This document shows, piece after piece, positions 1 to 8,391 of a DNA stretch of 40,829 nucleotides. Location of the stretch: NCBI GenBank assembly GCA_050290785.1, contig JBNKIR010000038.1, forward strand, positions 1 through 40,829, in the 5' to 3' direction. Each line of letters starts with the position of its first letter. Positions within the stretch are counted from its first letter, which is position 1. A model generated the notes under the pieces. That model saw only the letters and a program-made list of their open reading frames with translations. It did no database searches and was not told where the DNA came from. A program made the translations under genes and the position numbers. The DNA is from JAAGZL01 sp050290785. GTDB lineage: Bacteria > Pseudomonadota > Gammaproteobacteria > Chromatiales > Chromatiaceae.

Positions 1-185
1 AGATTCTCCTGCATCCGCGATATACCTTCCCCGGAATTATAGCTACGCTTATTGGATAGATAGATCTGGGAAAGACCGCCAAGCAGGAACAGTCCGAGCG
101 CGAGAGCGACCATGATCTCCACAAGCCCCACACCTGACATACGTCGTTTGTTCAAAGATATCTCCATAGGATTGCCGCCCGTCAT
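1..185 (-). CDS. PilW-like minor pilin, N-terminal part only (cut by window edge)
   Basis: Only about the first 61 codons are present; the gene continues beyond position 1. The start ATG at 185 overlaps the stop of the upstream pilV-like gene by 3 nt (ATGA), so the two are translationally coupled. A second in-frame ATG lies at 167. After a basic leader comes a prepilin segment reading G-VGLVEIMVALALGLFLL, with the Glu expected at position 5 of mature type IV pilins and a hydrophobic helix. The following SNKRSYNSGEGISRMQEN matches the PilW-type minor pilin N-terminus. Family knowledge: PilW is a minor pilin that primes type IV pilus assembly in the inner membrane after PilD cleavage. Position after fimT and pilV supports this. 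Confidence 0.75.
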   Translation of the reverse strand, partial: MTGGNPMEISLNKRRMSGVGLVEIMVALALGLFLLGGLSQIYLSNKRSYNSGEGISRMQEN

Positions 186-751
186 TCTATTCGTGTAGTG
201 ATATCCAAACTTACTGTCCTCTCAGCCGTAGTCGCGGCCTTTTCCCTCTTGTCCTTATCGATCCACTGCACCGTAACAGTAACATCGTTCCCGGAAACGC
301 TTATAGAGCCATCTCCGCCCGGAAGCACACCAGCTATGCCTGCCAAATCACTGGTATCACATACATCTTCAGCACCAGCAAACTTTCCCAAAGAACATTT
401 CCACTGATAAAGATCATAGGTCACCATAGCGGCAGCATTGCAATTCGCACTGGTACCGACACAGGTAGCGTATGTACCTGATGGGGTAGCGTCCAAAGCG
501 ACGGCATAACTCGCCTTGGAGGCTTTATTGGCACGGATGCTGTCTATGATGTCGTAGGCCAGTAGCGTCGCCTGGGAGCGCAGATAGGCACTATGGGTAT
601 TTTTAAGCGACAGGACCTGCAATCCTGCTATACCTAACAGACCAACAGCCAGAACAATAACAGCTATCAAGACCTCTATGAGGGTGTAACCGCGCTGCGG
701 TCTGACTGACATACCTACTCTTTTGCTAAATATTCCACTTTTCATGGACAT
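182..751 (-). CDS. pilV: PilV-like type IV pilus minor pilin
   Basis: A 189-residue protein with a class III prepilin signal: a basic leader ending PQRG, then YTLIEVLIAVIVLAVGLLG, including the conserved Glu at mature position 5. The rest is a Ser/Ala/Thr-rich globular pilin domain with a pair of Cys that could form a disulfide, ending in the VTVTVQW strand common in PilV proteins. An internal ATG at 712 would give a shorter, more typical 8-residue leader and may be the real start. The upstream fimT-like gene overlaps by 10 nt and the pilW-like gene by 4 nt, so this is one operon. Expected role: a minor pilin in the initiation complex for pilus assembly. The PilV assignment is by order and signature, so the exact subtype is moderately sure. 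Confidence 0.8.
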   Translation of the reverse strand: MSMKSGIFSKRVGMSVRPQRGYTLIEVLIAVIVLAVGLLGIAGLQVLSLKNTHSAYLRSQATLLAYDIIDSIRANKASKASYAVALDATPSGTYATCVGTSANCNAAAMVTYDLYQWKCSLGKFAGAEDVCDTSDLAGIAGVLPGGDGSISVSGNDVTVTVQWIDKDKREKAATTAERTVSLDITTRIE

Positions 752-1275
752 GTATACTCGCGATCTAGAACTAATCTACCTGTGAGACCCAAGGTAAACT
801 GACGTCCGGTTTCGCCGGTCCTCGAATCACACAGCGTGAAGGTCTCAGCCGAGGCTGCGTTATATGCGCCTGTATTAAGGAACGAGATGGTAGATACATC
901 ATTGGTAGTGGAATCCAGCTGTACCTCATCATTAAAGGGTTGGACCTGTCGCAGCGTCACACCTATTTCACTAGCATCCACCACTCCGGGGTTGGTACTA
1001 GTGTCATTCCATACCGATACCGTAAACCCCTTGCCCCACTCGTTGGAGGTCCCGCCACCTGCATTTGCCACTATCACAGTCCCTGTACCTCTCTTCACCG
1101 CCTCAATACGCGCAAGAGAACATGCCGTGGCAAACTCGTTTGCGTTAGTAGTAATGCGGTTATTCTTGATCATCTCCATAAAAGACGGGACAGCTATACC
1201 CATCAAGACGCCTAAAACGACAACTACAATCATCAGTTCAATTATGGTAAAGCCGGATAATCTTTTCATATTCAT
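742..1275 (-). CDS. fimT: FimT/GspH-like pseudopilin, first gene of the minor pilin operon
   Basis: A 177-residue protein with a short leader (MNMKRLSG) followed by FTIIELMIVVVVLGVLMGIA, a classic type IV prepilin cleavage site and N-terminal helix. The segment PSFMEMIKNNRITTNANEF and the Ala/Arg-rich SLARIEAVKRG are typical of the FimT/GspH family. The C-terminal half looks like the GspH beta-rich domain and ends in a Cys-Pro. Family role: a minor pilin of type IV pili, with some members implicated in DNA uptake. It opens the pilV-pilW operon, which is transcribed leftward. Two ATGs at 1275 and 1269 are both usable; neither has a strong ribosome-binding site. Confidence 0.82.
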   Translation of the reverse strand: MNMKRLSGFTIIELMIVVVVLGVLMGIAVPSFMEMIKNNRITTNANEFATACSLARIEAVKRGTGTVIVANAGGGTSNEWGKGFTVSVWNDTSTNPGVVDASEIGVTLRQVQPFNDEVQLDSTTNDVSTISFLNTGAYNAASAETFTLCDSRTGETGRQFTLGLTGRLVLDREYTCP

Positions 1276-1511
1276 AGGTATAACACCTAGTCTGGATGAT
1301 ATGGGATGTTGCTGGACAGGCTGTATACATTAACCGATAAACGGCCGGCAATTACAGCAAAATAACTTACTCAAAGCAGGCTACACCTGATGGATATATT
1401 AGCACTTCCATGTAAAAACACCGGCAGATTACCAAACCAGCCATGCAGAATATATCTAGCAGGCCGCATTTATATCAAAAATCAAGATTATGCCGAAATA
1501 TAGTGCACCTT
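1276..1511. other. Intergenic region between the pilin operon and tRNA-Thr
   Basis: I see no convincing coding frame or RNA here. It must hold the leftward promoter of the pilin operon, but I find no strong -35/-10 pair and no clear sigma-54 site. Confidence 0.4.
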
Positions 1512-1527
1512 TTGACCACGGTTCCTG

Positions 1528-1556
1528 TTGTTCGACCTTCTACGATTCTTTATACT
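1528..1556 (+). promoter_or_regulatory. Predicted sigma-70 promoter of tRNA-Thr
   Basis: A -35 like TTGTTC (1528-1533) is separated by 17 nt from a -10 of TATACT (1551-1556). The GC-rich stretch that follows, just ahead of the tRNA at 1570, resembles the discriminator of growth-rate-regulated stable-RNA promoters. This is inferred from sequence only. Confidence 0.55.
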
Positions 1557-1569
1557 GCCTGCTCTCCGG

Positions 1570-1645
<76 letters not shown>

Positions 1646-1680
1646 TTTTCGTAACCCCTTATCTGTACTGGCCCCGACAG

Positions 1681-2532
1681 ATGGCAAAGTTGTTCGTAAA
1701 TAACCTTACTATTATAGACTCCTCCCTCCTGGATCAGGAGCGCGGGGTTGTTGGTGAGAGCTGGCGGGTAGATGTGGAGCTGGCGGGAAAGTTGAACGAT
1801 CAGGGGATGATATTAGACTTCGCCGATATTAAAAGGCAGGTGAAACAGACCATCGACCGAGATTTTGACCATAAGCTCCTGGTGCCTGCCACAAACCCTT
1901 GCTGCCAACTATCTGAGCAATCAGACATGATAGAGATTGAATTCCGCATGAAATCAGGTAGATGGATTCGCCATAACTCACCTATCACTGCGGTAACCAG
2001 GATAGAGGCAGACAAGATAGACCATACCAGTCTGGCTGACGCAATTCTGAAGAGACTGACGCCAAATCTGCCGAAAAATATTGATGAATTTCAGCTACGC
2101 CTGGTACACGAGGCCACCTCCGATCCGAGCTTTCACTACAGTCACGGACTGAAACAGCACAGCGGAAACTGTCAACGTATCGCCCATGGCCACAGATCGC
2201 GCATCGAGATCTACCGGGATGGGGTCAGAGACAGCGGACTTGAAAACGAGTGGGCGGAGCTCTGGCGTGACATATACATAGGCACCACATCAGATCTGAT
2301 GGAGGAATTCACATCAGATGGGGAAGATTATTTGCGATTTGGCTACCAAGCCGATCACGGCAGCTTTAAACTAGAACTGCCGAAGCGTCTGTGCTATCTG
2401 ATCGATACAGATTCTACCGTGGAGAATCTGGCCCAGCACATCGCCGACAGATTAAAGAGTGACCATCCCGATTCGGAGTTCCAGGTTCGGGTATTTGAGG
2501 GATTGGACAAGGGGGCTGTTGGGGTGGCCTGA
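1681..2532 (+). CDS. Two-domain 6-pyruvoyl-tetrahydropterin synthase/QueD-like protein
   Basis: A 283-residue protein built of two T-fold halves, each alignable by eye with QueD. Domain 1 (about 1-150) keeps the QueD-like core GMILDFADIK, an Asp-His pair (D63-H64) and a Glu near its end (E144). It has GES (25-27) where QueD has the zinc-binding GHS. Domain 2 (about 150-283) supplies the missing part: H155, a Cys at 164 and H169-G-H171, matching the QueD zinc site and nucleophile, plus E273. Catalytic residues therefore seem divided between the halves. Family role: QueD and PTPS act on dihydroneopterin triphosphate in queuosine or pterin synthesis. Activity of this fused form is not established here. 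It starts 35 nt after tRNA-Thr with no clear Shine-Dalgarno sequence, and no queuosine gene is adjacent. Confidence 0.75.
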   Translation: MAKLFVNNLTIIDSSLLDQERGVVGESWRVDVELAGKLNDQGMILDFADIKRQVKQTIDRDFDHKLLVPATNPCCQLSEQSDMIEIEFRMKSGRWIRHNSPITAVTRIEADKIDHTSLADAILKRLTPNLPKNIDEFQLRLVHEATSDPSFHYSHGLKQHSGNCQRIAHGHRSRIEIYRDGVRDSGLENEWAELWRDIYIGTTSDLMEEFTSDGEDYLRFGYQADHGSFKLELPKRLCYLIDTDSTVENLAQHIADRLKSDHPDSEFQVRVFEGLDKGAVGVA

Positions 2533-2586
2533 GATAGCCAAGCATGATGAAAAATCAAGCATGGCGCACAGAGATCCTGTTACGAT

Positions 2587-2624
2587 GATTTGCGTTTATT
2601 CGCGTTCATTTGCGGACCGCTTTT
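2587..2624 (+). repeat. Dispersed short repeat with trailing T-tract
   Basis: Repeated GCGTT(C/T)ATT(C/T) units end in GCGG, then a short C-rich step and TTTT. Related copies occur on the minus strand at 27438-27467 and inside the tandem repeats near 38734-38777 and 38905-38938. It lies between the stop of the QueD-like gene and the end of argJ. Confidence 0.6.
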
Positions 2625-2655
2625 ACTGTTCTGAAAAAATGTATGTTATCGACAG

Positions 2656-3867
2656 CTAAGTACGATATTCCGCATTGATCTTCACATAATCATAAGAGAG
2701 ATCGCAGGTCAGGATCCTGGCATCTGCATCTCCCCGGCCCAGCAGCACCCGAATCACAAACTCATCCCGATCCATCACAGACTGCCCCGCCTCTTCGGTA
2801 TAGCCTGGATCACGGCCACCATCCCGGACAATAGTCACATCGTCCAACATGATGCGTATGGCGTCGATATCCAGGTCAGTCACACCCGCCCTGCCTACCG
2901 CCGCCAGGATGCGTCCCCAGTTGGGATCTGACGCGAACAGCGCCGTCTTCACCAGGGGTGATTGGGCGATGGTATAGGCCACCTGGCGCGCCTCAGTGAG
3001 GTCAGCCGCCTCCTCTACCAGGACTTCAACCAGCTTGGTAGCGCCCTCACCATCTTTGACGATGGCCCGCGCCAGCTCCATACAGACCTCTTTCACCGCC
3101 TCGCACAGTGCGGCGAACGCCCCGCTATCCGCATCTGTGATGGCAGGGTGACCAGATGCGCCTGTAGCCATAAGAACACATGCGTCGTTGGTGGAGGTAT
3201 CTCCGTCCACGGTGATGGAGTTAAAGGAGGGCTCCACCGCCTGCTGCAGACACCCCTGTAACAGGAGCGCATCCACATCGGCGTCCGTGGCCACATAGGC
3301 CAACATGGTGGCCATATCCGGCCGGATCATCCCCGAACCTTTGGCCATGCCGGTGACGGTTATGCTCTTTTCATTAGAAGTGAAACTGCGCGATACCAGT
3401 TTGGGTACCGTATCCGTGGTCATGATGGCCCTGGCTGCATCCGGCCAACCCGACTCTTCCAGATCCGCCAGCGCCTGCGGCAGTGCCGAACTGATCTTAT
3501 TCAGCGGCAGCAGCTCACCAATTACACCAGTGGAGAAAGGCAGCACCTGATTGGCATCACAGCCTGCGACCTCGGCCAGGGCGGCGCAGGTGCCATTACT
3601 GACTTCCAGGCCTGCGCTTCCGGTACCGGCGTTGGCGTTGCCTGAATTGATCAGGAGATAGCGTGGAGAGGCGAGCCTCAGGTGATGCCTTGCCACCTGC
3701 ACCGGGGCGGCACAAAAGGCGTTACGTGTAAAGACGGCGGCACAGGTGCTGCCTGGCGCCATCTCGATGATCACCAGGTCGTCTCGATCTCTATATTTTA
3801 TCCCGGCTGCGGCACGACCAAGACGGATGCCTTTAACAGGGCTAAAATCCAATTGGGAACGGGGCAC
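2656..3867 (-). CDS. argJ: Bifunctional ornithine acetyltransferase / N-acetylglutamate synthase ArgJ
   Basis: ArgJ transfers acetyl from N-acetylornithine to glutamate, and in bifunctional forms also uses acetyl-CoA; it recycles the acetyl group of arginine synthesis in the cytoplasm. The 403-residue protein shows the family signatures: LINSGNANAGTG, STGVIGE, and MAKGSGMIRPDMATMLA, in which the Ala-Thr bond is the autocleavage site and Thr (about residue 187) becomes the nucleophile. FASDPNWGRI is near the C-terminus. I chose the GTG at 3867 because GGGAGGAG sits 5 nt upstream and the start then falls after the end of secA (3885). An earlier in-frame GTG at 3906 would lie inside secA. It is probably co-transcribed with secA. 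Mono- versus bifunctional status cannot be read from sequence alone. Confidence 0.95.
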   Translation of the reverse strand: MPRSQLDFSPVKGIRLGRAAAGIKYRDRDDLVIIEMAPGSTCAAVFTRNAFCAAPVQVARHHLRLASPRYLLINSGNANAGTGSAGLEVSNGTCAALAEVAGCDANQVLPFSTGVIGELLPLNKISSALPQALADLEESGWPDAARAIMTTDTVPKLVSRSFTSNEKSITVTGMAKGSGMIRPDMATMLAYVATDADVDALLLQGCLQQAVEPSFNSITVDGDTSTNDACVLMATGASGHPAITDADSGAFAALCEAVKEVCMELARAIVKDGEGATKLVEVLVEEAADLTEARQVAYTIAQSPLVKTALFASDPNWGRILAAVGRAGVTDLDIDAIRIMLDDVTIVRDGGRDPGYTEEAGQSVMDRDEFVIRVLLGRGDADARILTCDLSYDYVKINAEYRT

Positions 3868-3884
3868 GGCATCTCCTCCCTGGC

Positions 3885-6686
3885 CTACTGCAGCTTGCCG
3901 TGGCACTGCTTGTATTTCTTACCCGACCCACATGGACAGGGCTCGTTGCGTCCAACCTTGCGCCCATCCCGCACATAGGGAGTGTGGTCGTCCTCTTCCT
4001 GCCCTCCGCCCTCATCACCGAAGCCAGAGTACTCATCATGTCTCATCTCATAACCATCGGAGGATTGGGCCCGGTTGTAGGCCTCCATCTCCTCATCGGT
4101 ACGCACCTGGATCAGGGTCAGCACGGTAATGAACTCCTGCTTGATCTCCTCCAGCATGCGGGAGAACATCTCGAAGGCCTCGCGCTTATACTCCTGCTTG
4201 GGGTTCTTCTGGGCATAGCCACGCAGGTGAATACCCTGGCGCAGGTAGTCCATGTCTGCCAGATGCTCCTTCCACTTGGTATCCAGGATCTGCAGCATCA
4301 GGGCCTTTTCATAGGTACGCATGTTTTCCGCCCCGGCCAGGGCTTCCTTCGCGGCATAGGCCTGCTCCATCTGTTCCAGGATACGGGCGCGCAGACCTTC
4401 CTCGTCCAGGCGGTCATCATCATCCAGCCATTTTTGCAGATCGTACTTCAGGCCATAGGTGCTCTCCAGGGCCAGGGTCAGTCCAGGGACATCCCACTGC
4501 TCGTCCATACTCTCAGGTGGTATATAGGTGCTGATAGCATCATTAATCACGTCGTAACGCAGGGCCTGGACCGTCTCCGCAATATCCTCAATCTCCATGA
4601 GTTCATCCCGCTGCTGGTAGACCACCTTACGCTGGTCATTGGCCACATCATCATATTCCAGCAGCTGCTTGCGGATATCGAAGTTGCGCCCCTCCACCTT
4701 CTTCTGGGCATTGGCTATGGCCTTGGTCACCCATGGGTGCTCAATGGCCTCACCCCGCTCCATGCCCAGCTTCTGCATGATCGCAGTAACCCGATCAGAG
4801 GCGAAGATACGCATCAGATTGTCTTGCAAGGACAGATAGAAGCGGGTGGAGCCTGGATCGCCCTGACGGCCGGAACGCCCGCGTAGCTGGTTGTCCACAC
4901 GTCTGGATTCATGCCGCTCGGTGCCCACCACATGCAGACCACCGGCATCCAGCACCTGCTGATGCCGTTGCTGCCAGTCCAACCTCACCTTCTCAACTAC
5001 TGACTCATCGTTGCGCCTGTCGCCCAACTCATCCAGTTCCATCTCCAGGTTACCACCCAGTACGATGTCGGTACCGCGACCGGCCATATTGGTAGCGATG
5101 GTTATAGCCCCGGGTCGGCCGGCCTCGGCTACGATGGCGGCCTCGCGCTCATGCTGTTTGGCGTTGAGTACATTGTGCTTTAGTTTCTTTTTGTTAAGTA
5201 GCTTGGAGATAAGCTCCGAGGTCTCGATAGATGCGGTACCGACCAGCACCGGCTGGCCACGACTGACGCAGTCCTGTATATCCTCAATGATGGCCTCATA
5301 TTTCTCTTCCGCCGTCATATAGACTAGGTCACCCATATCATTTCTGACCATGGGCTTATTGGTGGGAATCACCACCACTTCCAGGCCATAGATCTGCTGG
5401 AACTCGTAGGCCTCGGTGTCCGCCGTACCGGTCATGCCGGATAGCTTGTTGTAGAGGCGAAAATAGTTCTGGAAGGTGATGGAGGCCAGGGTCTGGTTCT
5501 CTTTCTGGATCTCCACCCCCTCCTTGGCCTCAATGGCCTGATGCAGACCTTCAGACCAGCGGCGGCCAGGCATGGTACGTCCGGTAAACTCGTCCACGAT
5601 CACGATCTGACCTTCCTGTATGATGTAATCTACATTCACATGAAACAGGGCATGGGCGCGCAGGGCCGCGGTCACATGATGCATCATGCTTATGTTGGAG
5701 GAGTCGTAGAGACTGGAATCGGCAGCCAGAAGCCCCATGGATGTCAGCATCTCTTCCACATGCTGGTGCCCCTCATCGCTGAGATAGGCCTGTTTGGACT
5801 TTTCATCTACCGAGTAATCACCAGGGCCGAAGTCTGGCTTGCCCTCATCATTGGTAATAGGATCCTGCTGCGTGAGCTTGGGGATGATCCGATCGATCTT
5901 TTTATACAGTTCGGAGTTGCCCTCGGTGGGACCGGAGATGATCAGGGGCGTACGTGCCTCGTCGATGAGGATAGAATCCACCTCATCCACCACGGCAAAA
6001 TTACGTCCACGCTGCACCCGCTCGTCCGCGCTGAACGCCATGTTATCCCGCAGATAATCAAAACCGAACTCATTGTTGGTTCCATAGGTGATATCGCAGG
6101 CATAGGCCTGCTGGCGGGTAATCTTGCACAGGTGCGGAAAGCCGCTTGGAACTCCCGCATCAGAAGGATCATACTGATAGGACGATTCGTCTAGACCTGC
6201 GCCACCAGATGAGTTGATGACGCCCACACTCATACCGAGAAAATGGTAGATCTTGCCCATCCAGGACGCATCTCGCCTGGCCAGATAGTCATTCACCGTG
6301 ACCACATGTACACCGTCTCCAGACAGTGCATTCAGGTATACCGCCAGGGTTGCGACCAAGGTCTTACCCTCACCGGTACGCATCTCTGCAATCTTGCCGC
6401 TATTCAGCACCATGCCGCCGATCATCTGGACATCGAAATGACGCATCCCCAGAGTACGCACTCCGGCCTCGCGCACTACGGCAAATGCCTCCACCAACAG
6501 GTTATCCAGTGTCTCACCAGCCTGCAGACGCTCACGGAATTCCGAGGTTTTGGCCTTTAATTCTTCATCAGTAATGGCCTGTAGTTTTGGTTCTAGTTCA
6601 TTGATCTTGGCCACTTCACGCGACATGCGTTTAATCAGCCGTTCATTACGGCTACCAAAGATCTTGCTGAATGTTTTTGTGAGCAT
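3885..6686 (-). CDS. secA: Preprotein translocase ATPase SecA
   Basis: A full-length SecA of 933 residues, the motor that pushes unfolded preproteins through SecYEG. Walker A is GEGKT at about 105-109 (MRTGEGKTLVATLA). The DEAD-like motif appears as VVDEVDSILIDEARTPL. The preprotein-crosslinking and second nucleotide-binding regions follow (VLVGTASIETSE, ITIATNMAGRGTDIVLGGN, QLRGRSGRQGDPGSTRFYLS). The C-terminus carries the zinc/SecB-binding tail NEPCPCGSGKKYKQCH. No secM-like regulator precedes it; the upstream neighbour is an M23 peptidase, separated by about 230 nt with no recognisable gene. argJ follows after 17 nt. Confidence 0.98.
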   Translation of the reverse strand: MLTKTFSKIFGSRNERLIKRMSREVAKINELEPKLQAITDEELKAKTSEFRERLQAGETLDNLLVEAFAVVREAGVRTLGMRHFDVQMIGGMVLNSGKIAEMRTGEGKTLVATLAVYLNALSGDGVHVVTVNDYLARRDASWMGKIYHFLGMSVGVINSSGGAGLDESSYQYDPSDAGVPSGFPHLCKITRQQAYACDITYGTNNEFGFDYLRDNMAFSADERVQRGRNFAVVDEVDSILIDEARTPLIISGPTEGNSELYKKIDRIIPKLTQQDPITNDEGKPDFGPGDYSVDEKSKQAYLSDEGHQHVEEMLTSMGLLAADSSLYDSSNISMMHHVTAALRAHALFHVNVDYIIQEGQIVIVDEFTGRTMPGRRWSEGLHQAIEAKEGVEIQKENQTLASITFQNYFRLYNKLSGMTGTADTEAYEFQQIYGLEVVVIPTNKPMVRNDMGDLVYMTAEEKYEAIIEDIQDCVSRGQPVLVGTASIETSELISKLLNKKKLKHNVLNAKQHEREAAIVAEAGRPGAITIATNMAGRGTDIVLGGNLEMELDELGDRRNDESVVEKVRLDWQQRHQQVLDAGGLHVVGTERHESRRVDNQLRGRSGRQGDPGSTRFYLSLQDNLMRIFASDRVTAIMQKLGMERGEAIEHPWVTKAIANAQKKVEGRNFDIRKQLLEYDDVANDQRKVVYQQRDELMEIEDIAETVQALRYDVINDAISTYIPPESMDEQWDVPGLTLALESTYGLKYDLQKWLDDDDRLDEEGLRARILEQMEQAYAAKEALAGAENMRTYEKALMLQILDTKWKEHLADMDYLRQGIHLRGYAQKNPKQEYKREAFEMFSRMLEEIKQEFITVLTLIQVRTDEEMEAYNRAQSSDGYEMRHDEYSGFGDEGGGQEEDDHTPYVRDGRKVGRNEPCPCGSGKKYKQCHGKLQ

Positions 6687-6916
6687 GAAAATCTGTTCCG
6701 TCTGGAATACTTAAAGCTGGGAATGATACCGCAAAACAGGCCTTGTTGGCAGGCATGGGAGGTCTGTAATCATCTCTTCTTACACCATTGGCCCAACACG
6801 GCCCCAATTGGGATTAGATGATAGATGGAGTCAACAGACCTGATTACAACCGGACATGCAGTTATAAGGAACGATTTGATCCTGAATTATCTGTTTCTGC
6901 GTTACCAGGACACTAA

Positions 6917-7861
6917 CTATCTGGATGCGTGCAGGTATTTTTCCGGATCTACTGTCTTGCCGTTAAGCTGTACTTCAAAGTGTAGATGTGGACCGGTTGA
7001 GCGTCCTGTCGATCCAACGGTGGCTATCTTTTGCCCTTTGGTCACATAATCTCCGACCTCGGCCAACAGATCATCATTATGGGCATAGAGAGTGACGATG
7101 CCATTGCCATGGTGGATCTTTATCACCTTTCCGTATCCATGCTTTTTGCCGGAGAAAATGACGATTCCAGAGGCTGCGGCGGTAATGTTAGTCCCAACTT
7201 TTCCTGCAAGGTCAACACCGTCATGAAAGGATTTGGCGCCAGTAAACGGGTCCGTCCTTTCCCCGTACTTTGAAGATATGTAACCACCCCTTACAGGATA
7301 TCCTGACGGCTGGACCTCTTTCTGCAGATCACTGTTCATGATCAGGTCTTCCATCAGGCTGAGCTTTATCTCTCGATCTTCAATGACCCTGGATAGGGAT
7401 TCCATGTCATCAACCAATTCGGACAATTCAGCGTACTTATCTATACCACGATCCAGACCACCTCGCGGCGGGGTCTTCTTGAAATCAAACTCTTCGGCAT
7501 CCAGCTTGCCCATCTTGGTCAAGCGCTCACCCAATGCATTCAGGCGTAAAATATGCGATTGCATCTGCCCGAGTTTAAGGGCCATGGCATTCAGGTGGTC
7601 ACGGGTCTTCTTCTGGGTCTCTTCCCACTCCATACGCTGCTGCTTGATACTGGACTGCAGGGTGGTCCCGGAGCCGGTTGCAAAGCGCGCATCCTCCAGC
7701 CCCAGTTCAAATCCCTCTTCATGCCCCATGTCGTAGGCCAACCATGATGCAGGGCCGGCAATGCCAGCTATCACAAATAGCAGAGCACTGACCAAAAATA
7801 GCGGAGAGATGTACGTAGAACCTGATTTGTGGTGCCGATCTGATAGGAGTAATATTTTCAT
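6917..7861 (-). CDS. Membrane-anchored M23 family metallopeptidase (LytM-like)
   Basis: A 314-residue protein when started at the ATG at 7861 (MKILLLSDRHHKSG), the usual form for this family. A longer TTG-initiated frame to 7936 would overlap the divergent dciA. Layout: a short basic N-terminus, one transmembrane helix (about 19-41), a coiled-coil-rich stalk (about 68-180), then a peptidase M23 domain. The zinc and catalytic residues are present: H213 and D217 in FHDGVDLAG, and H292-L-H294 in GPHLHFEV. It is therefore predicted to be an active periplasmic endopeptidase cutting peptidoglycan crosslinks, not a degenerate EnvC/NlpD-type activator. It lies between dciA and secA, an arrangement I recall from other gammaproteobacteria. 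Confidence 0.92.
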   Translation of the reverse strand: MKILLLSDRHHKSGSTYISPLFLVSALLFVIAGIAGPASWLAYDMGHEEGFELGLEDARFATGSGTTLQSSIKQQRMEWEETQKKTRDHLNAMALKLGQMQSHILRLNALGERLTKMGKLDAEEFDFKKTPPRGGLDRGIDKYAELSELVDDMESLSRVIEDREIKLSLMEDLIMNSDLQKEVQPSGYPVRGGYISSKYGERTDPFTGAKSFHDGVDLAGKVGTNITAAASGIVIFSGKKHGYGKVIKIHHGNGIVTLYAHNDDLLAEVGDYVTKGQKIATVGSTGRSTGPHLHFEVQLNGKTVDPEKYLHASR

Positions 7862-7877
7862 ATTAGCTGTATTTTTA

Positions 7878-7907
7878 ATTATATATTTGCTTAGTTTCAG
7901 ACGCCAA
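7878..7907 (-). promoter_or_regulatory. Possible promoter for the M23 peptidase gene
   Basis: On the minus strand TTGGCG (7902-7907) is 18 nt from a perfect TATAAT (7878-7883). The predicted start site would leave only about 10 nt before the ATG at 7861, so either the message is nearly leaderless or the true promoter lies elsewhere. The site sits in the divergent dciA/M23 interval. Confidence 0.4.
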
Positions 7908-7918
7908 AATACCCCTCC

Positions 7919-8368
7919 ATGAGCAGAAAATTCCAACCCCTTAATAATTACCTACAAAACAGCGTAGAATTTGCCACAATTCGGGCAAAGTTGCAACAGA
8001 ATCAGGGGCTTTTACAGTACATCCAGGGGGTGCTGCCGACACCGCTAAATGGGCACTGTGTCGGTCTTTCTGTAAAGCCAAATCAGCTGATTCTATACGC
8101 TGATTCTTCTGCCTGGGCCAGCCGCCTACGCTACTTCACGGGCGAGCTTGCATCCAAGCTAAATAATAAACATCTATATTTCAACAAGATATACGTAAAG
8201 GTCGCGATAGATAATCGCCAGACATCGACAAAATCCAGTCGCAGAAAAACCAAACTCATGTCACAGCAAAACTCTGAGCAGCTACAGAAGATCGCCCAAC
8301 ACACATCGGATCAGGACCTGCGCGCGGCCCTGATCAGGCTGAGTTCGCACAGACAGGGTCGTGACTAG
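7919..8368 (+). CDS. dciA: DciA (DUF721) replicative helicase loader/operator
   Basis: A 149-residue protein of the DUF721/DciA family, which assists loading of DnaB in bacteria that lack the phage-derived DnaC or DnaI. The KH-like core is visible in the first 100 residues (GVLPTPLNGHCVGLSVKPNQLILYADSSAWASRLRYF), with the conserved Trp and the SRLRYF-like segment. The C-terminal third is polar and probably disordered, ending in a short helix. It is divergent from the M23/secA genes and convergent with lpxC, whose stop is 23 nt away. The name is assigned by family resemblance and by its usual location beside lpxC and secA. Confidence 0.85.
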   Translation: MSRKFQPLNNYLQNSVEFATIRAKLQQNQGLLQYIQGVLPTPLNGHCVGLSVKPNQLILYADSSAWASRLRYFTGELASKLNNKHLYFNKIYVKVAIDNRQTSTKSSRRKTKLMSQQNSEQLQKIAQHTSDQDLRAALIRLSSHRQGRD

Positions 8369-8391
8369 AAAGCCGAATCGTTTTTTTATGT

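Noticed and set aside
6687..6916. A secM-like regulator gene upstream of secA
   Set aside because: No minus-strand frame with a signal peptide and arrest-like C-terminus is present in this interval.
7862..7936. N-terminal extension of the M23 peptidase to a TTG at 7936
   Set aside because: It would overlap the divergent dciA start and add residues absent from the usual family N-terminus. The ATG at 7861 gives the expected short basic start before the membrane helix.
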